64,000 bases of DNA from Cladopsammia gracilis (GCA_022457155.1 JAJGOT010000238.1:124001-188000); one strand, 5' to 3'; positions 24,745-37,392 are shown, counted from the first letter of the stretch. Numbers and translations are program-made. The notes: generated from the letters alone by a model not told the origin.

Positions 24745-24785
24745 TAATTGCCAGTCAAGAGTTTTAGTAACTTATTTTAAGTATC

Positions 24786-24791
24786 ATTAAA
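24786..24791 (+). terminator. Probable polyadenylation signal of the aminotransferase gene
   Basis: ATTAAA 42 bases past the stop codon is the first poly(A)-like signal downstream. Confidence 0.4.
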
Positions 24792-25176
24792 CAGAGTAAA
24801 GTATACGATGGGCCATGCTCAAAAGATGCTCTAACATTATAAAATGCCTGTGATAGATATAGTGATTTCTTTATGGACGGAGCGTAAGCAGGCGATACAG
24901 GATTCTACTGCAGAGGAACAAATCGAACCTGGCCCATCGGTACCAAATTAAAAGCTCAAAGGGACACTTTCCTGGCTGATGTTTCGTGTTTTCATGATTA
25001 TGGCCAGGAGCTTGCTTTAAACTTGTTTTATAATCTTGAAATAGGAAGTAAAACTCGCCGAAAGTAATGAAAGTAAAGAACTATTAACGAGACAAAATAA
25101 CGACTATAACACCTGGCCGTCTGTCACGGAATCAAATTTCAGGAACTGTTATCCACTTCTATCGGCTTTCAATCCT
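24792..25176. other. Intergenic, nothing recognised
   Basis: Mixed-composition sequence with no open frame of interest, no repeat end and no RNA gene that I can identify. Confidence 0.5.
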
Positions 25177-26341
25177 GGGACCGGATTCACGAAGCCCTTC
25201 TAAGTTGAGACATATCCTAAGTATTGTTTCTTAACAATAGTCTATTGTTGGAATGACAATAGACTATTGTTAAGAAACAATACTTAGGATATGTATTAAC
25301 TTAGGGGTGGACCATTAGAAATCCTGGGAGGGGGGTCAAAAAATTTTCAGTGTATGAATTTTTTTTTTGGCCTGAGTTTCCTGCAGGATTTTTTTTTGGG
25401 GGAGGTGCAAGCCTGCAGGTTTTTTTTTTTTTTCTGAGATCTTCCTTATAAATGCGTGCAAGCTCCAATTTTTTTTATACTTGGCCCAATCCATTTTTGG
25501 TATTAAACGCTGGAGAGTAGATGTAAGTCAGACTGTCGAACCTTTGCATAAAAAATGGGTAGAAATAAGAATTGAGATGGAGTGGTCGAGCGCCGAAGGC
25601 GCGACCCGCTAGGGGGGTCTGGGGGCATGCCCCACCAGAAAATTTTGAAATCTTGGTGCTCTGAAACTCCATTTCTAGTGTTCTGAGACAACAATTTCTG
25701 TCAAAAATGTTTGGCAAATTGATGTGGCTTCTCGTCGCTTTGCGTCTCTTTGTGTGGCTCCACATACAAGTACTCGATTTCATTTTATATTTCTTGCTGT
25801 TTCTTTCAGTAGTTTATCTGGATATCAGAGTTAAGTATACGCAATTTCGTCTTTTTGTATATTTTTCCTATCCCGATCACATTGGTCGGGATTTGGGACG
25901 GTTGGACAATCTGTAAAAAATACTTGCGTGTAATAGAGCAGGTTACATATTTCATGATGTTTACAGTGTTTTCAAATATGTACATAGACAAGGTTTTGGT
26001 TATGTTAAGGTAATGGTACATGTACCAGATAGACCTTTGAGGCAGGTAATTTTTGACAGCATTTGACTCAACCTGAAGTTGCTTATTGAAGAATTTTACT
26101 ACCAGAGAGTATGTCATACTCTCATATGTTCCAGTTTAAAATAAATAAATAAATAAATAAATATATGTATATATAGCCAGTTAGCTTGCAGGATTTTATT
26201 TTTTTATGCTCAACTGCTTGCAAGAATTTTTTTTGAGACAATTTTCCTTTGCAGGATTTTTTTTTTGGTAATTGTCACCCCCCCTCCCAAGATTTCTAAT
26301 GGTCCGCCCCTTAGGATCGAGGCCTTCGTGAATCCAGCCCC
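25177..26341. mobile_element. Host MITE with GGATTCACGAAG ends, carrying a nested 1-kb transposon
   Basis: GGGACCGGATTCACGAAGCC at 25177 pairs with GGCCTTCGTGAATCCAGCCC ending at 26340. Directly inside the left end is a near-perfect hairpin (25211-25293, arms of about 39 bases with TTGTTTCTTAACAATAGTC). The 1-kb element at 25304-26310 was inserted into this MITE. Confidence 0.65.
25304..26310. mobile_element. 1-kb TTA-flanked DNA transposon (Harbinger-like), left copy
   Basis: TTA duplications at 25301-25303 and 26311-26313. Terminal inverted repeats are GGGGTGGACCATTAGAAATC and, at the other end, GATTTCTAATGGTCCGCCCC, followed inside by G-runs. A TTA duplication plus GGGG ends suits PIF/Harbinger-type elements. 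Frames of about 100 codons exist on both strands but show no transposase motif (no DDE region recognisable), so it is probably non-autonomous. The right copy (27099-28104) is nearly identical and inverted. Confidence 0.75.
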
Positions 26342-27098
26342 TGCATTGTATCTCCACACTGCTGCTTCTGTTTTGCTCTATAGAATCTTTTAACCATTTT
26401 TATCATGTGGCATTTGGCGATATAACATGGAAATCAAGACAGAAAAATTTCGTTATTTTTGCAGGACAGTGTCCCTGTAACGTGCGACTCTTCTTATGTG
26501 AAGCACCTTTATTCCACTTCAATGCATTAATAATGTGTGTACAGGTTTAGCAATGTAAGCGAATACTCACCAGAATAGACAATATTCGTATTCACGGTAT
26601 TGAACTGGAACTAGCGTGCAGTCGAGGCTCATGCGGGGGTATATTTTCACATGCAAATATTTTTAATGATATTCCCCCTCATTAGCCTCGACTGTAAGCT
26701 AGTTCCAGTTCAATACCGAGAATACGAATATTGTCTAATGAGTTACATGAAGACCTTCTGGTGGCTCGTCATTGGGGAGGAGTGCGATGATTTACCAGAC
26801 ACTTTGTCTGCAGCTATTTAATGAGCTCGAATAATTTTTTTTACAAATTTTAAAATACGTTCAAATAATAATATAGAATATTATTTATTTCCCATAGAAT
26901 GTTGAAATTATTTAAAAGTATGTTTTTACTTTCGCACTCTCGATAGATTGGTTTTAGACAGCCCACGAAATAGATCAAATAGAAAAATGTTAGAAACTAT
27001 TTATATCAGTTTAAAACAAAAGGCTATTTTCTTGGTTTAAAAATAATTTAATTTTGTTTCGCGGGTCTTATGAAATCACTCTAAAAAAGACAATATTA
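26342..27098. other. Spacer between the two inverted 1-kb copies, with a 160-bp hairpin
   Basis: Unique AT-rich sequence except for a hairpin MITE at 26577-26736. Its arms are about 60 bases (AGACAATATTCGTATTC and its inverse, TTGAACTGGAACTAG and its inverse). A half-end of the AGAGTGATTTT family lies at 27058-27082. No gene. Confidence 0.6.
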
Positions 27099-28104
27099 GG
27101 GGCGGACCATTAGAAATCTTGGGAGGGGGGGTGACAATTACCAAAAAAAAAATCCTGCAAAGGAAAATTGTCTCAAAAAAAATTCTTGCAAGCAGTTGAG
27201 CATAAAAAAATAAAATCCTGCAAGCTAACTGGCTATATATACATATATTTATTTATTTATTTATTTATTTTAAACTGGAACATATGAGAGTATGACATAC
27301 TCTCTGGTAGTAAAATTCTTCAATAAGCAACTTCAGGTTGAGTCAAATGCTGTCAAAAATTACCTGCCTCAAAGGTCTATCTGGTACATGTACCATTACC
27401 TTAACATAACCAAAACCTTGTCTATGTACATATTTGAAAACACTGTAAACATCATGAAATATGTAACCTGCTCTATTACACGCAAGTATTTTTTACAGAT
27501 TGTCCAACCGTCCCAAATCCCGACCAATGTGATCGGGATAGGAAAAATATACAAAAAGACGAAATTGCGTATACTTAACTCTGATATCCAGATAAACTAC
27601 TGAAAGAAACAGCAAGAAATATAAAATGAAATCGAGTACTTGTATGTGGAGCCACACAAAGAGACGCAAAGCGACGAGAAGCCACATCAATTTGCCAAAC
27701 ATTTTTGACAGAAATTGTTGTCTCAGAACACTAGAAATGGAGTTTCAGAGCACCAAGATTTCAAAATTTTCTGGTGGGGCATGCCCCCAGACCCCCCTAG
27801 CGGGTCGCGCCTTCGGCGCTCGACCACTCCATCTCAATTCTTATTTCTACCCATTTTTTATGCAAAGGTTCGACAGTCTGACTTACATCTACTCTCCAGC
27901 GTTTAATACCAAAAATGGATTGGGCCAAGTATAAAAAAAATTGGAGCTTGCACGCATTTATAAGGAAGATCTCAGAAAAAAAAAAAAACCTGCAGGCTTG
28001 CACCTCCCCCAAAAAAAAATCCTGCAGGAAACTCAGGCCAAAAAAAAAATTCATACACTGAAAATTTTTTGACCCCCCTCCCAGGATTTCTAATGGTCCA
28101 CCCC
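27099..28104. mobile_element. 1-kb TTA-flanked DNA transposon (Harbinger-like), right inverted copy
   Basis: 1006 bp with TTA at 27096-27098 and 28105-28107, having its own target duplication. By eye it is almost base-for-base the reverse complement of 25304-26310. Proteins predicted on the two copies are identical and simply swap strand. Confidence 0.8.
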
Positions 28105-28142
28105 TTATTTTTCCATGCGAAATGAACTTGTTTTATAAGTTA

Positions 28143-30261
28143 AGGTGGTTCGATACAGTTTTCTGGAGACCATACCAACATTTTTCAATCGGCTTTTAAG
28201 CGATCTTCTCCAAGTCAGATCAACGTGAAATTTTCACCACTAACTTGCTTCGAATTGAAGTTTGGCAAAATGTATTTTCTGGTAAAATCGATATTACCAT
28301 GACAACGATAAACAAGAAACTTAGAAATCAGTCAAAGTGAAATTTAGCGCGTTTAAGATCTCGCATTGAAAATCCCACATAGATATCTTAAAATATGGTA
28401 TATGGCATATATATTTTGAAAGAATAAAAAAATTCTGTATGTTTGAATTAAAATAAATCACAAGAACATTTTAAACCGTACTTTTTGTATAGAAGTAATG
28501 TATGAACCATGAGATTAACACTGGTTTCGTGAAATTACTTCCAAATAGTGTCATAATGTAGCTTCATGTTATGTTTGCACGCCAGGAAAGTTTTGTGTAC
28601 TTTCTCCTTTGCGATCTTGAGAACTACCATTTTTCCTAACATCGCTCCGTGTGTAATTTTTGGGTAGTTTTCGATTTCGATCGATTTTGCGAAAATCTCA
28701 GAAACGGCTCGATGGATTGTTTTAAAAAAGTCACCACGTATGCTTGGTGATGTGAAAAATATTATCTCAAAGTTTTATTGGCATTGATTTATTAGAACAC
28801 CTTGAAATTTAAAGATGAAGACGACGTTCAAAGTGGCCGATAGTTGGCGTTACAAATTCGGCATAGTTGTTAACTTATGCTAATGATTTCAAATCAATGC
28901 GCACCACATTCCTCCATGATTAATACATTTCATTGTAATCTGCTTTGCATCTATTACACGCAAATCGTGCCTCGCGCGTTCTTATTAAAAAAATGCGCGC
29001 TACATTCCTCAGTGATTAATACATCCATTGTACGCTCTATGATGCAAATTTCTTTGCAACTGTTTTCTTTTACGTTCAAAATGCCTGCTGTGAACACGTC
29101 TTTGAAACGCAAAAGGGCATTAATTGCGCAAAATAATCATAAAAAGAGACCTCAGGATGGGAATCAGGAAAGAAATCAGGACTAGTTGTAGCAGCAGAAA
29201 AAGCACCACCACGAGTGACAAAGGACAAAAAAATCCTTTGTAAAATAATCAATTTTTTTGAAGAAAGACAACACTAAATGTTGCACCGGGCTATGTTGTT
29301 AAAAGTTTCTATCAGTCACAAATGCAATAATTCTAGGTTTTTACATGTACTCAGGAACGTTAAATAATAATAGTTATGTAATGATAGGCTTAATATAGTG
29401 CACATGATCCTAACGTTAACAAACACGCGCGAGGCACGATTTGCGTGTAGTAGATGCAAAGCAGATTACAATGAAATGTATTAATCATGGAGGAATGTGG
29501 TGCGCATTGATTTGAAATCATTAGCATAAGTTAACAACTATGCCGAATTTGTAACGCCAACTATCGGCCACTTTGAACGTCGTCTTCATCTTTAAATTTC
29601 AAGGTGTTCTAATAAATCAATGCCAATGAAACTTTGAGATAATATTTTTCACATCACCAAGCATACGTGGTGATTTTTTTAAAACAATCCATCGAGCCGT
29701 TTCTGAGATTTTCGCAAAATTGATCGAAATAGAAAACTACCCAAAAATTACACACGGAGCGATGTTAGGAAAAATGGTAGTTCTCAAGATCGCAAAGGAG
29801 AAAGTACACAAAACTTTCCTTGTGTGCAAACATAACATGAAGCTACATTATGACACTATTTGGAAGTAATTTCACGAAACCAGTGTTAATCTCATGGTTC
29901 ATATATTACTTCTATACAAAAAGTACGGTTTAAAATGTTCTTGCGATTTATTTTAATTCAAACATACAGAATTTTTTTATTCTTTCAAAATATATATGCC
30001 ATATACCATATTTTAAGATGTCTATGTGGGATTTTCAATGCGAGATCTTAAACGCGCTAAATTTCACTTTGACTGATTTCTAAGTTTCTTGTTTATCGTT
30101 GTCATGGTAATATCGATTTTACCAGAAAATACATTTTGCCAAACTTCAATTCAAAACAAGTTAGTGGTGAAAATTTCACGTTGATCTGACTTGGAGAAGA
30201 TCGCTTAAAATCCGATTGAAAAATGTTGGTATGGTCTCCAGAAAACTGTATCGAACCACCT
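28143..30261. mobile_element. 2.1-kb element with about 840-bp terminal inverted repeats
   Basis: TA at both outer edges. The ends are AGGTGGTTCGATACAGTTTT and its inverse CTGTATCGAACCACCT. The left arm (28143-28985) and right arm (29424-30261) match almost base for base in inverted orientation, with scattered substitutions. The 440-bp centre holds a small plus-strand frame starting at 29080 (MPAVNTSLKRKRALIAQ...) that resembles a basic N-terminus but cannot be assigned. Long-arm foldback elements of this kind are usually non-autonomous. Confidence 0.75.
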
Positions 30262-30263
30262 TA

Positions 30264-31478
30264 AATGTAGCTCTATTTCATTGCCCTTGTGTTTAGCTAA
30301 AGTAGGACACTTAAAAATAAATAAATAAACAAATAAATAAACGAGGCACAAAAGCGTACCGTACATGTGTTTGTTTACTTTATGTTTTGGCCCAAGGAGA
30401 GACTACTGGTTTATGTAATGTTTCTTCATCAATAATTGCAAGTGCAACGAGTGTCAACGCTTTGTTCTTTCTGCATGAAGTGTAGACAATAGTCCGTGGA
30501 TTAAAATTAGCAAAATTACCATAAATATATATTTTTTGCATTCGTGATTGCTCGGGAAGCCTTCGGAGGTGTAAAAACAAGCAATTTTGTGTCCAAGAAT
30601 TCAGCGCGGATAGAGAATTTTATGAGTTGACACTGCAGGGAGGTAAACTAGGTGTATTGTAGATTGTCATATCTGACTCGAAATTTTTAAATAGGCTTTC
30701 AAAGGGAAGCTATGAGGCTTCAAATTCTAACCTGGACAATTTTACTCCTTTAAAAGCTGATAACTTTTAATTAAAGTTGAAATCAAAATATCGGAGTCAG
30801 ATATGACACAATAGACGTTTCGACGGATCAGTGAGTGGCGAAATCAAATTGCAAATTTGGACACAAAACCACGTTTTAAAACAAACTAACTTTAATGGCT
30901 TACAGCATTGACGCAAAGCGCGATCCCTTCAATAAATAAAAAACAATCCTTATGCAATTCCATTATTCGCCAATATCTCTGTTAAATTTGAGCGAAATCG
31001 GCTTTCAAACGTTCACGATATAACGTTTTTCAAAGTGACACCCCTGCTAAAATTTTGCCTTATGAATTTATTCATGGACAGGTATCCCCCGCGACCTTAA
31101 CAGACATGCGTACACATCTTTAAACATAAATTGCTGGTCAGTCAATCTACTGTAAGTATTTCAGCTTAAAAAAAGTCCGTTATAAATGGAAAATCGGGGC
31201 TTGGCCCGTTTTGTTTAACAGTACATTATCACACAACGTCATTTGAAAACAAACCGTTTATTGAGAACTCGCTCAAATATTGTATGATCTACTGGTTGTA
31301 CACCCTGGCAACATCTTGTTCAATAATTGTTTTATCATTCGATCACCGACTTTGTTTTTCAATTTAATATTTATTCAAAACTGCTAAAACAGGGCAGAAA
31401 TCGGGCTGCCACTGTAGAGAACGGGAGCAGAACAATTATTCGCAGCAAAACAACTTTGCACCGTGCAAAGCAGAATTA
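30264..31478. other. Intergenic, no gene recognised
   Basis: Contains an AAATA-type run (30312-30343) and a short inverted pair (TGTCATATCTGACTC at 30667 and GAGTCAGATATGACAC at 30796), perhaps the ends of a small MITE. No splice-supported exon. Confidence 0.45.
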
Positions 31479-31482
31479 TTAA

Positions 31483-31931
31483 GTAATGATCCGCATAAGA
31501 AGGAAATTGCTAACGGCAATGCACGCTGGAATGCCAACATTTTTCATTGTTACAACTAGTGATCTCATTGGCCTAGACTCGAAGAGCGCTTAAAAGTTAA
31601 GTTTCAAGGTGCATTTTGTTTGATTTTTCAAAGATTTCATGTAATTTAAGACCCAATCGCAAAACATGCAAATTTTTAAAGAAATTGTATTTGAGGAACT
31701 TCATCAAAGAAGCAAAATTATTAGCTATTGTCTTCTGCTATTCTGATTGGTTAAGCACGAACATTTCCTAAAATTTATCTGACGCAAATGGATATTCTTT
31801 ATTTTTATACTGAAATATAGTTATAAACCATTAGCTCCTCCCCTATTTTTGAAATCAAAGACATTCTATGTGAGGAAGAGCCAATGCCGCAGAACAATGA
31901 AGTTTACTGCAGTTCTTATGTGGAGCGTTAC
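31483..31931. mobile_element. TTAA-flanked MITE, GTAATGATCCGCATAAG family, copy 2
   Basis: TTAA at 31479-31482 and 31932-31935. Collinear with 14688-15144 over its whole length, with substitutions and small indels. The left end is identical and the right end reads CTTATGTGGAGCGTTAC. Confidence 0.75.
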
Positions 31932-32103
31932 TTAAGATTCTTAGGCATTTACATGCTAGTCACGTGGTTGGCTCTTGGCCAATGAAAAGAAAGAACAACA
32001 TCGAATGATGATAATTAATAACATTATTTTATACCCCAAAGTAAAGGTGACTGATGTTGAAAATCCACCTCTAGTCGCCCCCAGTTTGGGGAATGATTTT
32101 TTA

Positions 32104-35100
32104 TTATTCAGCAGGAGTTGATGACGAACTGTCAGCATCCTGTTTAGGAGACGCTTCCTCTTCTTTAGCTGCAGTGACTGGTACACCACTGATTTTTAAC
32201 AGTTCTCTGAGGCCTCTATTCTCTGACTCAATCGAAGCCATTCTCTCCTGTTCCTGTTGAATGGCTTCATCATCTATGTAGATTGCTTGTGCCATCACCG
32301 CTGCCATCTCACAAATTTGCTCTGTTTTAGCCTGTAATTCCTGGGTGATAAAATTACACATACTAAATTTACATATCATTCCAATCGCACCCTTAAATGG
32401 GCCAAGAAAACAAATACCTCATATCCCCCAACCCCCACCCCCACCCCCCCCCCCCTCCCCCCGACGACCTGGCTGTCCCTAATTTCACGCTCAAATGTTT
32501 GCATGATATCTATAAATCAGTATATATGTATTTACAGAAATTAAATAATAATGACAGTGTATTTTATATGTAAATGGTTTTTATGTTTTGTGAACGACTT
32601 GTACATGTTACTGTAAGGTGAAATAAAGTTTTGCAAAAAAAAAAAAAAAAATTGATCAAGATCGCAGATGGGAAGTAGAGACAAACACACAGCAGGAAAT
32701 AAAGCTCAAACAGTGGGAAAAAATAAAAATAAAAAATAAATGATGCTGATGGCAAAGCCTTGTCCAGGTATTTATAGATCGTTTAGTGTGGACAAATTTA
32801 TTTGAACCAATCACTGCAGATAAAAGATTTGTGCTATGACACTAAACAGTTCAAAATTCAAAATTGAGGTTTTGGGGGGCACTGTTGATGCTACAAAGGT
32901 CCAGAGGGACTGCTGTCCCATTATCATTGGAATGCCAAAGTAACATGTACATATACGTGAATGATTCTGTGATCAAAACGTTCTTACCAATGACTGGGAT
33001 TTTAAACACTATGGTGACATCATAGCAACCATGACCACAATACCAAGGATTCGTTCTATTTTAAACTAAATGGTATTTGTCCCAATCTGCTGTGACTAAA
33101 GTCACTGGATTGTCCAAGAGATTAATTTGTAGGGACAGCTTTCAAGTGTAAGTAAAGAAAAGAAAATTAACTATTGTGCGTTCATGTTCTCCACAAAACC
33201 TATAATTTGATCATTTGATGTTGTTGTTTTACAGTGAACGGCAAAAAAATGTACCAAAATGTAAAAGGCACGTGCAGAGGCATTGTTTTTGCTCATTAAA
33301 CCTATTGTTTTGTGCCGTTCTTTCTGCCTCAGCCATCGTGACTCCTTAAGCTCACTAATTCTTCTCCCACCCCACACTGTCAAATAAAGGAAGACTTCAA
33401 AGGCAATAGCATTTGTTCAGTTGTTTGTTTCCCTCCTTTAGTACTGTCTATAGTACTGTTGCCTATTTTCCATTGCGCCCTTACTGACAACCAGTCTAAT
33501 GGCTTTGAGCTTTCATCCGACAATGTTAATAGACCATTTTACAGTTGTCTTCTTAGTGTCCTGGCCTTTGAGTGGAAGCGAGGTTGAAGTTGACCTTGTT
33601 ATGATACAGACCTTGGAGCTTTTCAGATGTAAATAGTTAGCATGAGAACAGCATTATTAACATATGAAAGGCAGAAAGGTTTGTATCAAAGCAAGGCCAC
33701 CTCCAGCCTCACTTCCACTCAAAGGCAAGGCCACCAAGCACACAACTGTAAAATGGACTATTGAAATAGCTGTATACTGAAACGGTGGGTAGCGTTGTTG
33801 GCATGCTATTCACCTCCAAGCAAATTTTGGTCATTTGTGCATGAAAATTGTAATTGTTGACAGGAATAAATGAGTTAAAATCATCATTTTTGTGCTATAT
33901 TATCTCACTTTTTTAGTATAATTATACTAAAACAACTATTATACTAAAATTATACTAAAACAACTATTCACCTCAGTGTCACCTCAATATAATTTTAATA
34001 TAATTATACTATTATATTAAAATTATACTAAAACAACTATTCACCTCAGTGTCCGACTGGCCAGTGGTGGATATTTATCTTGCCACAATATCCACCACTA
34101 GCCACCTCCACTTTGGTGAATAGTTGTTATTTATTGTACAGAAGTGTCCACCAAAACAATTGATACCTTGTAATTGTTTAACTTCATACAACTGGCATCA
34201 AGTCTATTTGCTTTGATGAGTCCAAATACCTACAAAAAAAGTTACACACCTATCAAATTTCGTATTAATTACACAATGTAGAGTGGGGATTCCAGACTCC
34301 ATCCTAAAGGCCGGGGGGAACCATTAGTAGTGAATAAAGGGGTAAGGGTGGGGGGAGGGGGTACAGAGTGAAAATGTTAGATATTAGATATAATATTTTG
34401 GTCCTTTGGGCCTCATTCCTTTACAAGATAGTGTCAGGGGAGGGGTGCTGTGATGTCCCTCCACTAGGATCTGCCACTGCTATACGTGGACATGACTGGG
34501 GGCACATGTGACTTATACAGTGGAGAGTACACATGTGTCACCTTGTAGAATGGTAGGTAACTATTCACCAGCATACATGTACATCACCCATACTAAAAAA
34601 AGTATGCAGTCCATTAAAGAGCAATTTTAAATCAAGCGACCTTCACAGAGTTCCCTCACACCAGCAGGGCATTTTACAGAGGTACAACTTAGTGTGGATA
34701 AAGTCTGATTGCATGTTCTAAGTTGGTATGAGTTCTTCAATTATAAGCATCTTGTGACTGAAGCAATCAAATTTATTGTGGCACTTTTTCATTGCTGAAA
34801 AGTTCTTGGATAAAAAAATTGGTATCAGTATTTTATACTCCTGGTGTATGTGTTTTCCTATCACTGAATTCTGTTAGCTGTGTTCAGCAACATGCTGGTG
34901 TTGGTGTTAATTGGCATAACCAACATAGTCCATATCACATAGACCACATTGAAAAGGATAGACCATGTATTGCTAATGTACAGTATGATCTTAGGTTTCG
35001 GCTCTTTTAACTTAGAATTCAAACAAAATAATTTTAATTAACTGTTTTCAATAATAATAATTAGTGAAAACAGTTTTAATAAATTAAAATGATGGCAATA

Positions 35101-37247
35101 CAATGTTTCAAATGAATGTAGTATCTAACATCATTATCAAGTGCATGGCTACATCATATCGCATAGCCTCGTCCATCCTGTATCACGTTGTACTGAATTA
35201 GTACTATTGACAGTTGTCTGTTTGTCTATGTTGTGATTCAAATGTTTCTTTTGCTTGAAAATTTTCAAATCAGTTTAATTCTGATATTCCCTTATCTCAG
35301 ATTCTGAGACAAAGAAAAACAAAAATTAAACTGGTTTCAAAATTTTCAAACCAAAGAAAAACTTTAACCATAACATCTATATTTTGTCAGAATTGTAATT
35401 TTATTATATATTTATTTTCATGTGGCGGGCCCGTGGTAATTGGGTCCACTGTTGCAGCCACCCATCCAATTTATCTACTGATATTATTTATTTGTCTTAT
35501 GTATACATGTATTTGTTTCTCAGCAAAGCTAATAAAATAAAATAAAATAATTACGGTAAAATAAACGGACATCTGGGCCCGGTTGTTTGAAAGCCAATTA
35601 ACGCTAAACCAGGATTAAAACTTAACAGAGGTTTTGATTTCTCTTGTTAGAATATTTTATTTTTGTTTTCAAAGGCTAATTTAAGTTACATGCGAAGATA
35701 AGTCAGACGAAACTAAAGAGCAAAAATACTTTGGAAAAATCTCCATTGATTAAATATTAACTGGAATCAAAATTGATGCTAACCCTGGGTTTAAGCTTAA
35801 CCGCACTTTGAACAACCCGGCCCTGGAGAGAAAAATCCCAGTGACTGACTCTGACCTGTTCTCTGTACTTGGCCATGATAAGCTCTAGTGCTGATTGATA
35901 TTCAGCTACTGATGTCTGAAGTTCAATGTTTTCTTGCTGTAATTCCCTTATACGAGCATTCTCTTCCTGGCTCCCTAAAATAAGCGTGCTGCGAGGTCTG
36001 TGATGTGCTACTTCATTGAGATCATTGACAACATCTCGATACTGAATGAAAACAGAAAATACAGTCTGTAGTAACAATAAATGCTCATGTATTCTGTTGC
36101 TCAGCCAGGCTGCACCTGTTGTTTAAATAATTATATACATACACTGTATAAATTATTAACTCAAGGCTGTTATTAAGCTTTGTAGAAGCCGGCTCCACAA
36201 GGAAGGTTGCTGGTTATAAAACAAAGAAAGTCTTCAATACTTGTTGTCTTTTAATAGTCATTTTCAAACTTTGAGTTGCCAGTTATTTTTACTGTAGTTT
36301 CTGGCTGACTAAATTAGCTGGTTGATGGCCACTAATGACAGCCCTCTTAACTAAAGAGGTTGGGGAAAAATCGAGCCAATAGTTTTCGTTACATGGAAAT
36401 GCATACATGTACACATCTGTCTCCTGGACAAAAAAATTACAATGATTCATTCAAAAATCCACCTTCTTGAGTATTACAGCATTCCCTGCAAAATCTTGAG
36501 AAAGCTCTAGAAGAGCAACCATCACCATATAACAATAATAAGATCCCCAAAACTGTGAATGCTATTTTTTGAGTGAGTTTTTATTTATACCATTCTCTGA
36601 ATGATTTAAAACTATCAATTAGCTCGAGAGAACAAAGGTTCAGCTTATCATTTCTATGACTATCAGTTCTATGAGCTAAATTTATTATAAGTTGTCGTTT
36701 ATTCCGGTATAAAATATTAAAGTCTCATACTTATTCACGTAATTCACTTATTCCAAAAACTTTAAATTCATCAATTTGTTTCGATCACAAAGGATCATCG
36801 TGAATATCTTAACGAACCAAAGTGAATAAAGTAGGAACAACATAACATGTGGACTGACGAAGGTACAGTGTATAGTGGACATTGAATTAGTACTAGAATT
36901 GAATATCAAAATAACATTAGTTCAATAAAAGCTTAACGTTTAGTCCAAACATAGAAACCGCGAATTCCTTTGTTTGCCTGAACAAATGCAAAGGTTCATG
37001 AGATCGGTTATGTAAAGGCTATACTTGGAAATGCTCAGATAATTTGAAATTTCAAGCTGATATTTAAGCTTATTACAACGAAGTTTCCACCAATGCGTCA
37101 AAATAATTATGATTGCATTTTCACCTGCTTCATAGCGTCCAGTTTGAACTGCAAATTGTTTGCTTGATCAATGAGTGTATCTGAAGAGCCATTGTGCTCA
37201 CGAAGACGAGATGCCAAGCGTTTAGCGTCCAATAACAACTGGTCCAT
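32104..37247 (-). CDS. FGFR1OP2/SIKE1: SIKE/FGFR1OP2 family coiled-coil protein, STRIPAK-associated
   Basis: Four minus-strand exons: 37247-37125, 36041-35856, 34229-34167 and 32340-32104. All have GT-AG ends in phase 0, giving 202 residues, close to the roughly 207 of vertebrate SIKE. Exon 1 starts MDQLLLDAKRLASRLREH and ends FKLDAMKQ. Exon 2 holds the family signature DLNEVAHHRPRSTL, then ENARIRELQQENIELQTS and SALELIMAKYREQ. Exon 3 is a 21-codon piece (VFGLIKANRLDAS...). Exon 4 has EQICEMAAVMAQAI and ENRGLRELLKISGV and ends in an acidic Ser-rich tail. The heptads in exons 2 and 4 form coiled coils. Relatives are accessory subunits of the STRIPAK phosphatase-kinase complex, linking it to signalling and the cytoskeleton. 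It lacks the middle exon of the longer FGFR1OP2 isoform, so its layout is that of SIKE or the short isoform. A pre-duplication single orthologue is likely. Confidence 0.88.
32500..32655 (+). repeat. Polyadenylated retroposon end in the 3-prime intron of the SIKE gene
   Basis: GAAATAAAGTTTTGC followed by about 18 A residues (32622-32652), on the strand opposite to the gene, looks like the 3-prime end of a retroposed transcript. Upstream, 32401-32465 is a C-rich run. Source unknown. Confidence 0.45.
33529..33762. mobile_element. MITE with CCATTTTACAGTTGT ends
   Basis: AATAGACCATTTTACAGTTG at the left is mirrored by CAACTGTAAAATGGACTATT at the right. Pairing extends through GGCCTTTGAGTGGAAG for about 70 bases per arm. 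In the last intron of the SIKE gene. Confidence 0.75.
34033..34127. mobile_element. Short hairpin MITE with ACAACTATTCACC ends
   Basis: 95 bp: ACAACTATTCACCTCAGTG and GGTGGATAT at the left pair with ATATCCACCACTAG and GGTGAATAGTTGT at the right. The same left end occurs at 6389 and 33960. It lies 39 bp from coding exon 3 of the SIKE gene. Confidence 0.7.
35401..35556 (+). repeat. LINE-type 3-prime end
   Basis: Ends GCAAAGCTAATAAAATAAAATAAAATAA, i.e. an AATAA-containing tail with an AAAAT tandem tail, typical of L2/CR1-like 3-prime UTRs. No coding sequence. Confidence 0.4.
35573..35827. mobile_element. MITE with CTGGGCCCGGTTGTT ends
   Basis: CTGGGCCCGGTTGTTTGAAA at the left and TTTGAACAACCCGGCCCTGG at the right are inverted copies. 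The element ends 29 bp from SIKE exon 2, close to the splice donor. Confidence 0.7.
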
Positions 37248-37392
37248 TTTCGCTACCGATGTTGTTCAATGCTGACATTCTGCCATTTTGGTCGAACTTC
37301 AGTTTTGATCGAAGAAACCGCTGACTAAGGAGAGGTAAAGGGTTTGACAACAAACCTTTATATAATTTAAAATGTACACTGAAGGTCATGTG

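Noticed and set aside
25806..27603. Pairs of identical 60-100 codon frames on opposite strands (25475-26117 and 27292-27934)
   Set aside because: They are the two inverted copies of one transposon; no domain is recognisable and the frames include the terminal repeat regions.
28877..29185. 102-codon frame in the long-arm element as a gene
   Set aside because: Its first two-fifths read into the inverted arm. Only the last about 35 codons might be a transposase start, and nothing confirms it.
34792..35010. 72-codon plus-strand frame within the SIKE gene
   Set aside because: Antisense to an intron, no domain and no splice context.
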